From NCBI GenBank assembly GCA_002314875.1, contig DCHS01000047.1:1-12446 (forward strand): 12,446 bases of DNA. Reading direction: 5' to 3'. Shown one piece after another: positions 6,209-12,446 of the stretch (the first letter of the stretch is position 1; each line of letters begins with the position of its first letter). The position numbers were made by a program, and so were the translations under genes. This DNA comes from Prevotellaceae bacterium UBA1746 (lineage in GTDB: Bacteria; Bacteroidota; Bacteroidia; Bacteroidales; Bacteroidaceae). The notes below the pieces were generated by a model. The model saw only the letters and a program-made list of their open reading frames with translations, was not told the origin of the DNA and did no database searches.

Positions 6209-8236
6209 TTATTTATTCAGGAGGTCGATGAGTTTGCAGAGATCTCCGATGGAAATTCTGCCGTCTCCGTTGAGATTTGCAGCGGAAGGATTGGGGAGCG
6301 TTGCGTTTCCCATGATATTCTCACGGAGCAAGGTGAGATCGTCGAGATCCAGATCCCCGTCCATATCAATATCGTTGGATTTTGCCTTTACCGTGCAGGA
6401 AAGCGTTCCGCCAGGAGTCAGACGATTGACATTGCTCATATTGCCCAAGACAACATGGTCAGCATAGAATGTCGTACCATCAACAGCAGCAGAACCTGTA
6501 AAGGAGATTCGGAAGAGTTCGCCACTATGACCGGGAATAATCTTCTTCGGGAAAGAGAAGAAAATCAAGCGGTAGGTTGTCTCGTCAATCTGCTTCAGCG
6601 TATAGGAAAATCCTTCCAGACGAGAGGTAAGAGCAATGCTTTCCTTTGCCGTCGTCATGCCCTCAATCCAATGCAAATCAAGCTGAAGACCGGAAATCTC
6701 AGAGTAGTTATCCAGGGAAACCGTGAACGTCACAGGATCAGCATCTGCTACCTGCTGAATGGTCAGCGTATTCGGTTCATAGAGCAAACCGCTGACATTG
6801 ACAGCCTTTGCGCGGTTGTCAGGATCATTCGTATAGACCATCATGACCGTAGCATATTCGCCAGCACTCTCATCTATATATAATATAGGAAGAGACACGC
6901 TCTGTCGTGCCGGGATAACAATGGGGAACGACGCCTCCACACGATAACCTTCGTCCTGGAACGAAACATTTGAAATCGTCAGTGGCAGGTCAGAGGCATT
7001 GCGAAGTTCGTAGGTTCCTGCAGCTCCCGTTGTCAACGGAGCATCTGCAAGTCTTACGGCATCGGCACTGCTGAGATGGGGGGTGGAAATCGTCACGCTT
7101 CCGCTGTAAGAGGCAGAAATAACATTCACACTTCCGGCCATACCGAGCGAAGCCTCCTGAGGAGTGAGGGCATAGGTTCCGCTTGTTCCCGTGAGTAACA
7201 GTTTGAAGGAGGCCACTTCGCCATCGTTGCCTTTCAACGCCTGGCTGCTGAGGGAATAAGCCACAAGGGTGAGTTTCCTGTCTTTTGCCGTTGCCGAAAC
7301 CTTATGGCCATCGGCTCGGGAAGCATTCAGGGCGAAACTTCCCTCGACATATTCCAAACCTTCCGGAAGAACCAAGGAGAACTGGAAACCCGCTATAGGA
7401 TCCATATTCTTGATGGTCAAAGGTATCGTCACTTCGCTGTCAGAAACACCACTTGCCTTACCGACATAGAGTTCGTTGACGGCGAAGGGATCTGCGATGA
7501 GCGTCACCGTCTGTGTGCCGTTCATACCGTCAGAACGGATCGTCAGCGTTTCTTCAACAGCCCCGCGAACCGTAGGAGCGTAGTTCACCACCAGATTGCA
7601 GGTCTCTCCTGCAGAAAGTTGGCTTTTGGGGAGCGTTGCTGAAAATTCCGGAGCACTGAATTCAACGCTTTGCAGCGCGAGAGCAGAGGTACCGATGTTC
7701 TTCAGCTCAATCGTCTGCTGGTACCGGCTCCTGATAGGCACATGGCCAAAGTCCACCTTCATCGCTGACAGCTGAATTTTCGGCGCAAGGATGGTGACCT
7801 GGCCCGCACGGAGGGTCACAGCGAGGTTCGTCGCATTTGCTCCACTCAGAATCACCGTCGGTGTCAGGGGATAAATGCCGGGCTCTCTTCCCAGTTTGAG
7901 GCGGAAGGTCAGGAGTTCGCCGTTGTTTCCTTTGAGCAAAGTCTTCGGAAAACGGTAAACCATGATCTTCAGGACATCGTCCACAACGGATGCTGACAGC
8001 TGATGTCCGTCGGAGCGTGCCGAAGCCAAGGTTGCCGAACCATCGACATAGCGAAGGTATTCCGGGAGAGGGATATTCATCTGCACACCCGTCACGCCGT
8101 CGCTGTTCTGCAAGGAAACAGCAACCTCCACCTCCGTACCTGGCGAACCAGATACGGAAGAGAGCGTTAAACTATTCTCTGCCCTCGCCATGCCAAAGAA
8201 GACTAGCGAGAGAAGAGCGAGGATGAGCCTTTTCAT
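6209..8236 (-). CDS. Secreted scaffoldin-like protein: three cohesin-like modules, two ASH/Ig-like modules, C-terminal dockerin
   Basis: The 675-residue product starts with a signal peptide (1-19, cut expected after ARA). Three cohesin-like modules follow at about 22-150, 253-384 and 490-617. Each has the pattern of an early GVQMN/GFQFS/GLQLD strand and a later KGNNGELLTF, KGNDGEVASF or PGHSGELFRI strand; the first two also share SRxDGH and the third is diverged. Between them lie two modules (about 153-248, 386-486) resembling ASH/Ig-like domains, the first with VDFGHV and NIGTSALAL. Residues 620-674 form a dockerin with two calcium loops: D622, D624, D626, D630, D633 and N654, N656, D658, S662, D665. 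There is no sorting-type tail, so it may be held by its dockerin in another cohesin. The ATG overlaps the protease stop by 4 bp (ATGA), implying translational coupling. Expected role: an extracellular organiser that binds dockerin-bearing partners such as that protease. The domain calls are mine from sequence pattern; binding is inference. Confidence 0.82.
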   Translation of the reverse strand: MKRLILALLSLVFFGMARAENSLTLSSVSGSPGTEVEVAVSLQNSDGVTGVQMNIPLPEYLRYVDGSATLASARSDGHQLSASVVDDVLKIMVYRFPKTLLKGNNGELLTFRLKLGREPGIYPLTPTVILSGANATNLAVTLRAGQVTILAPKIQLSAMKVDFGHVPIRSRYQQTIELKNIGTSALALQSVEFSAPEFSATLPKSQLSAGETCNLVVNYAPTVRGAVEETLTIRSDGMNGTQTVTLIADPFAVNELYVGKASGVSDSEVTIPLTIKNMDPIAGFQFSLVLPEGLEYVEGSFALNASRADGHKVSATAKDRKLTLVAYSLSSQALKGNDGEVASFKLLLTGTSGTYALTPQEASLGMAGSVNVISASYSGSVTISTPHLSSADAVRLADAPLTTGAAGTYELRNASDLPLTISNVSFQDEGYRVEASFPIVIPARQSVSLPILYIDESAGEYATVMMVYTNDPDNRAKAVNVSGLLYEPNTLTIQQVADADPVTFTVSLDNYSEISGLQLDLHWIEGMTTAKESIALTSRLEGFSYTLKQIDETTYRLIFFSFPKKIIPGHSGELFRISFTGSAAVDGTTFYADHVVLGNMSNVNRLTPGGTLSCTVKAKSNDIDMDGDLDLDDLTLLRENIMGNATLPNPSAANLNGDGRISIGDLCKLIDLLNK

Positions 8237-11200
8237 TGTTGTAACATCTTGTAAGACTTCACAAGCTGGCCGTCAACATAGATGCCAACGACATAGACGC
8301 CGGAGGACATCGCGTTGCGGTTGATTTCGCGACCTGAGAGATCGTAGAAACGGACATTGACATTGTCGTTGCGGTCGAAACCATAGGGAAGGTCAGCAAT
8401 TTCGCCGATGGAAGTTGTCGTGCCGTTGATAGCGACCACATTTCGTCCTGCAGTGTCAGAGAGAATCAGTTCGTCGATTTCAGCATCGCCAATCTTCAGG
8501 ATAGGCTGATAGCCGGCAGCGATATTATCTCCTGACATGGAGAAAGAAAGGAAGAGCCAGCGGTTGTCGTTCTGCCAGCAGGAAAGCTGTTCGAGACCGT
8601 TAAGGGTTTCGAGAGCGGTGAATTCAGAAACATCCTTCTTACCGTTCAAAGCCAGCTGGATACCACCGAGCGCAATCGGGCTGTCGAGGTAGAGAATACC
8701 GTCCTCTACGGTGTAGGTCACAGTGCTTTCAATGCGAGCATTGCTGGCGCTTTCTGGAGCCATGATAAGGTCAGCCGTTGCAATGACGTCGATGATGTTC
8801 ACATCCTTGTCCTCATTGACGTCGGCAGCCTCGAAGATGAACGGCTGGGGATTTTCGCCCATAATGTAGTTGATATCAGCGAGGATATCAGCCACGTCCA
8901 CGGTAAGAGAACCGTTGGAGTCACCCTTCTGAGCCGTCAGCGGAGTAGCAGCAACTACATTGGAGATGGAGTTCTGAGTGAGGTCCGTACCGATTTCCTT
9001 GATGAAATAGTAGTAAGTCGTTCCGGGAACAACGTTGTAGTCCGTGAAGGTTTGCGTCATGACATCGTATTCGTCAATTTCACCAGGTTCAACCATGGTG
9101 TCATTAACGAGGATAGAGTCACTTGCAATACCTTCTTCGTTACGGGTGAAACGATAGACATTGTAGCCCATAAGGTCGTTGAAGTCTTCATCCTTGGTTT
9201 CCCAGTTCAGTTCAACCTTTCCGAGACCTGCAATGGCCTGCATACCCGTACTCATGCTACCGGCAGCCTGAACATTAACGTTGTAACGATAATGTTCCTC
9301 GGGAAGTTCCCAGTCGTTCTCCTTCTGCTGATAACCATAGATGCGGATACGGTTGAGACCATCCGTAGCGCTCTTACCGTCGATGGTGATATAAGCCCTG
9401 TAAGTATAGGGATCGTACCAGAATCCATCTTCAGCAATGGGCTTCTGTGTATAGGGAGGACGAACACCCATGGAGATAACGGGATCAACCTTCTGGTTCA
9501 TTGCGCGGTTGAAGCCCACCTCGACGAGATGCTTGCCGACACCGAGAGGAATCGCGTTTTCGGGATCGTCGAGTGTATTCACACCGTCAACCTCTACGAA
9601 GTCCACACAACCAGGAGCCTCTTCGTAGGCATAGTCGCTAATCTGCCAGGCATCCACATGGCCCCAGCCGTAGTTGTCCACCTCGTCGAGAATGGCAGCA
9701 TAGGCCACATCCTTGTTGGCAGTTCCTACGAAGCATTTGGAAAGATAGGCGATTTCAGGTTCGGTGGTGTAATAGATATGAGAGTAGAAACCATCGAGGA
9801 CATCGTAGAAGTTGCCGTAGCAGTTGCTCTCTTCAAGGATGCCAACGCTGGGGGTGGAAACACCTTTTGTTATTGTATTACCAATATAGTTGCTCTTCCA
9901 GAAACGGGCTGCAGAACCGAAGCCGCCATATGATTTCGTAAATTCATTATTATGAACATTAGTTCCAATAAAGGTGGCACCAGAGCTTAGATAGCCTTGA
10001 TAAACTCCTGGAATCTGGTTGTTGTAGATATCGCAATTACGGAATGTACCACCAGAAGAGAGGTAATCGCTGGTGTTAATGGTACAATTTCTGATGATAC
10101 AGTTTTCGTAAGTATGATGATCAAAGGTAATGCCTTTTAGATAATCGAAGATACAATAGGTGAAGTCGGTATAATTGGCATTATCGTTGAGGAAACCGCC
10201 AATCTGACCATAATCATTATCACCCTTGGTAATGGTGATGGGAGCTTCTGCCGTTCCCGTGAAGAGCATGTGGCCGTAGTTGCTGATACCCACGCCATCC
10301 TTAATCTTGATGGTGGTTCCCGGCATGGCGGTGACTGTCACATCCTTGGGAATACCCCAGTTGCGGGTCACGATATAGTGAATGCCAGGTTGGAGGGTGA
10401 TGCTCTCCTTCTGTGTTCCGCCAAGTTCCACACCGTTTTCAACATTCAGCGTGAAATTCTGCGCTTTATAATTAGGATCACAGTTATCGCAGGTCACCGT
10501 AAAGGTTAACTTCAAGTGACGTCCATCGACAATCTGATCGGAAAGACGAATAACCACGGGATTGAGGGCTTCCAATTTGGCATAGCTGCTCAGGTTATAG
10601 CCCATATCAGCCTCTGCAGTAACGAATTCTACCAAAGTGGCATCTTCGTTTTCGCCCATGCCCACGGTGATCTTGATATTGTTTGCCTGTCCCCAGTCAT
10701 TGCGGATAGTGGGATAGAGCTTGATCAGTTCACCAGCATCGGGACGACCGTCATTATCGCCCTCGCTGTCATCGAGTCTGTAAGAGAGAACGGAGAGCGT
10801 CGGATGACGGTCTGCATCGCTCAGGTTGTAGGCAGCCTCGATATTGACATAGGTTCCAGAAGTGTTAATCAAGTCACCGAAGAGAATTTCCTTACTGAGA
10901 TATTCCTTGGTCTGCAGCAACTTGGATACAGCACCAGCCACCAACGGACAGGCCATGGAGGTTCCATTCATTTGCTTGTAACGACCATTCGGATAGGTAC
11001 TAAGAATCTTAACACCCGGAGCCTTCAGTTCGTAGTTGTAGAGTTTTTCTGAACTGAATTGGGTATAGACGGGACCATCATCATCATAGTTGCTGAATGA
11101 ACCTATGGCATCTGCTGCCTGAACACCCAAAACGAAGGTAAAGGCGGCAGGATAGCTGGGAGAACCATACAGACCGCAATAAGGACATTTTGTCGTGGGG

Positions 11201-12246
11201 TTGATGGGCAAACAATTATTACCCGCAGCAGCCACAATGACCGCCTTAGCATAAGCCTTGCCCAAAGCCTGTTCGTAGGAGACGGAATGAGTGTAGCCAC
11301 CGATACTCATGCTGAGGACATCAGCACCATTGGCAACGGCATAGTCCACACCTTTGATAATGGTGGCAACGTCTCCCACACCGTCACTCTGCATGACGGT
11401 GATGGGCATGATGAGCGCATCAGGATTGGCGCCTACAATACCCACACCATTGTTGCCGACGGCTCCTGCAATACCCGCACAGTGGGTACCGTGACCGTTC
11501 CAGTCACCGATGCGACCGGTCTGGTTCACAAAGTCCCAGCCATGGATATCGTCCTTGAAACCATTGCCATCGTCGTCGGTAGACTCATTGCCCTCTGCTT
11601 CCAGAGTATTGGTCCAGATATTATCGGCCAAATCGGGATGACTGATATCCACGCCCGTATCGATAATGGCAATGACGGGACGGCGGCCTAAGATATTGGG
11701 CTTATTCCAAACTGGAGCCACATTAATGGAGTTGAGATAACCTTGTTGGCTATAGTAAGGGTCGTCGGGAGTTGATTCTTCTGCATCCATCGTATAGACG
11801 AGGTAGTTGGGTTCGGCATATTCCACTTCGTCCATCTCCTGCAGCAGTTCGATGGCCTTCAGAATATCCGTTTCCTTGTCGGCATCGAAGCGGAGGCAGT
11901 AGAGCTGGCTCAGATCCACATCCTGAACGGGTGTTCCCGTATAGGACTTCATCTTCTTGGGAGAAACATGACTTCCCATCAGGGGCATCAAAGGTTCAGC
12001 CACGGTGGTGCCAAGATCTCTCAACACACGGTCGAGATTGCTGACGCTCGTGGTGGCAAACTGCCCATTGGCCTTCCTGCGGACATTCACCTGACTGTCC
12101 GCCTTGAATTTTACCAGAATCTCGTTGGGACGGAACTCCTGGCTTCTGGCGTGCTTATGGCCTGCCAGTTCCGTCTCCTGAGCATGGAGTGTTGTTGCGC
12201 CCATTCCAAGTAGGGTCGCAGCAAATAAGGTATGCAAGTATTTCAT
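8233..12246 (-). CDS. Secreted subtilisin-like (S8) protease with beta-helix-like region, Fn3, dockerin and sorting-like tail
   Basis: This 1337-residue protein has a signal peptide (about 1-22) and an I9-like propeptide region (about 38-152). The catalytic domain (about 160-450) has all S8 residues: D196 in IIDTGVD, H252 in GHGTH, N343 as oxyanion Asn and S430 in GTSMACP. An insert just after N343 carries C345 and the CPYC pair C354/C357. Next come a CARDB-like stretch (about 480-605), a repeat-rich right-handed beta-helix-like region (about 625-825) with two YLSSGxTF coils, a region I do not recognise, and an Fn3 domain (about 1000-1102). A dockerin at 1107-1163 has loops D1109/N1111/S1113/D1117/D1120 and D1142/N1144/D1146/N1150/D1153. 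The end (about 1295-1337: VRFYDLSGREI, SGVYVVGIYVDG) resembles T9SS type A sorting tails. It lies 15 bp after the preceding gene and overlaps the scaffoldin-like gene by 4 bp. The protease call is secure; export by T9SS and docking are inferred. Confidence 0.93.
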   Translation of the reverse strand: MKYLHTLFAATLLGMGATTLHAQETELAGHKHARSQEFRPNEILVKFKADSQVNVRRKANGQFATTSVSNLDRVLRDLGTTVAEPLMPLMGSHVSPKKMKSYTGTPVQDVDLSQLYCLRFDADKETDILKAIELLQEMDEVEYAEPNYLVYTMDAEESTPDDPYYSQQGYLNSINVAPVWNKPNILGRRPVIAIIDTGVDISHPDLADNIWTNTLEAEGNESTDDDGNGFKDDIHGWDFVNQTGRIGDWNGHGTHCAGIAGAVGNNGVGIVGANPDALIMPITVMQSDGVGDVATIIKGVDYAVANGADVLSMSIGGYTHSVSYEQALGKAYAKAVIVAAAGNNCLPINPTTKCPYCGLYGSPSYPAAFTFVLGVQAADAIGSFSNYDDDGPVYTQFSSEKLYNYELKAPGVKILSTYPNGRYKQMNGTSMACPLVAGAVSKLLQTKEYLSKEILFGDLINTSGTYVNIEAAYNLSDADRHPTLSVLSYRLDDSEGDNDGRPDAGELIKLYPTIRNDWGQANNIKITVGMGENEDATLVEFVTAEADMGYNLSSYAKLEALNPVVIRLSDQIVDGRHLKLTFTVTCDNCDPNYKAQNFTLNVENGVELGGTQKESITLQPGIHYIVTRNWGIPKDVTVTAMPGTTIKIKDGVGISNYGHMLFTGTAEAPITITKGDNDYGQIGGFLNDNANYTDFTYCIFDYLKGITFDHHTYENCIIRNCTINTSDYLSSGGTFRNCDIYNNQIPGVYQGYLSSGATFIGTNVHNNEFTKSYGGFGSAARFWKSNYIGNTITKGVSTPSVGILEESNCYGNFYDVLDGFYSHIYYTTEPEIAYLSKCFVGTANKDVAYAAILDEVDNYGWGHVDAWQISDYAYEEAPGCVDFVEVDGVNTLDDPENAIPLGVGKHLVEVGFNRAMNQKVDPVISMGVRPPYTQKPIAEDGFWYDPYTYRAYITIDGKSATDGLNRIRIYGYQQKENDWELPEEHYRYNVNVQAAGSMSTGMQAIAGLGKVELNWETKDEDFNDLMGYNVYRFTRNEEGIASDSILVNDTMVEPGEIDEYDVMTQTFTDYNVVPGTTYYYFIKEIGTDLTQNSISNVVAATPLTAQKGDSNGSLTVDVADILADINYIMGENPQPFIFEAADVNEDKDVNIIDVIATADLIMAPESASNARIESTVTYTVEDGILYLDSPIALGGIQLALNGKKDVSEFTALETLNGLEQLSCWQNDNRWLFLSFSMSGDNIAAGYQPILKIGDAEIDELILSDTAGRNVVAINGTTTSIGEIADLPYGFDRNDNVNVRFYDLSGREINRNAMSSGVYVVGIYVDGQLVKSYKMLQQ

Positions 12247-12261
12247 AATTTTAAGTATAAC

Positions 12262-12446
12262 TTATTTTACAATCATCTTTGCGGAGAGCTTGCCGACGGT
12301 GATGACATAAGCTCCGGGGTGAGCAGTGATATGACCATTACCGTTCATGCGGCCCATGCACTGACCACCCATGTTGTAGATTGCCACCTGGGTATTGTCC
12401 TTGATGCCGTCGATGGTGACGCCGTCGGTGGTGTCGTAGGTCATGC
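12262..12446 (-). CDS. C-terminal end of an exported protein with sorting-like tail, 5' end cut by window
   Basis: The last 61 codons are visible; the frame is open to the window edge, so the ATG at 12444 is probably internal. VAIYNMGGQCMGRM followed by HPGAYVITVGKLSAKMIVK has the strand-turn-strand pattern of Bacteroidota type A sorting tails (VxIYDLxGRxV ... GxYIVxxGxKxxK). The stop lies 15 bp before the protease ATG on the same strand, so it is probably the preceding gene of the same operon. Its catalytic or binding part lies outside the window and cannot be named. Confidence 0.75.
   Translation of the reverse strand, partial: MTYDTTDGVTIDGIKDNTQVAIYNMGGQCMGRMNGNGHITAHPGAYVITVGKLSAKMIVK

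Noticed and set aside
9052..9933. 293-codon open frame on the plus strand
   Set aside because: It lies wholly antisense to the S8 protease, whose domains cover this stretch. The product has no recognisable domain, so it is a shadow frame.

Overview
This window looks like chromosome from a Bacteroidota member, most likely Prevotellaceae-like. The reasons are an intergenic promoter of the Bacteroidota type (TTTG, 20 nt, TAATTTTG), secreted proteins ending in tails resembling type IX secretion sorting domains, and the absence of clear Shine-Dalgarno sites. This is inference from sequence style; no marker gene is present. Every credible gene is on the minus strand, so transcription runs from high to low coordinates.

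Right half (12446 to 6209): a tightly packed operon for exported proteins. It opens with the 3' end of an exported protein cut by the window edge (12446-12262). After 15 bp comes a 1337-aa subtilisin-like (S8) protease carrying a beta-helix-like region, an Fn3 domain, a dockerin and a sorting-like tail (12246-8233). It overlaps by 4 bp (ATGA) a 675-aa secreted protein with three cohesin-like modules, two ASH/Ig-like modules and a C-terminal dockerin (8236-6209). A dockerin-bearing protease translationally coupled to a multi-cohesin, dockerin-tipped protein suggests an extracellular, cellulosome-like assembly built around proteolysis. This is the most interesting system in the window.

Middle (6208 to 5277): about 930 bp without a credible gene but dense in structure. 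It holds two hairpins exactly 89 nt apart with the same loop and one covarying base pair, other hairpins, short tandem repeats, a pair of direct repeats around a hairpin, an orphan intrinsic terminator, and a promoter whose spacer contains a perfect 7-bp inverted repeat.

Left half (5276 to 1): a two-gene DNA-processing operon. A 1185-aa protein fuses a PLD-type nuclease domain to a SNF2/superfamily 2 helicase. Nine bp after its stop begins an Eco57I/type IIG-like adenine methyltransferase, cut by the window edge after 559 residues. The pair looks like a restriction-modification or phage-defence module. The proposed operator in its promoter would allow controlled expression, which is inference.
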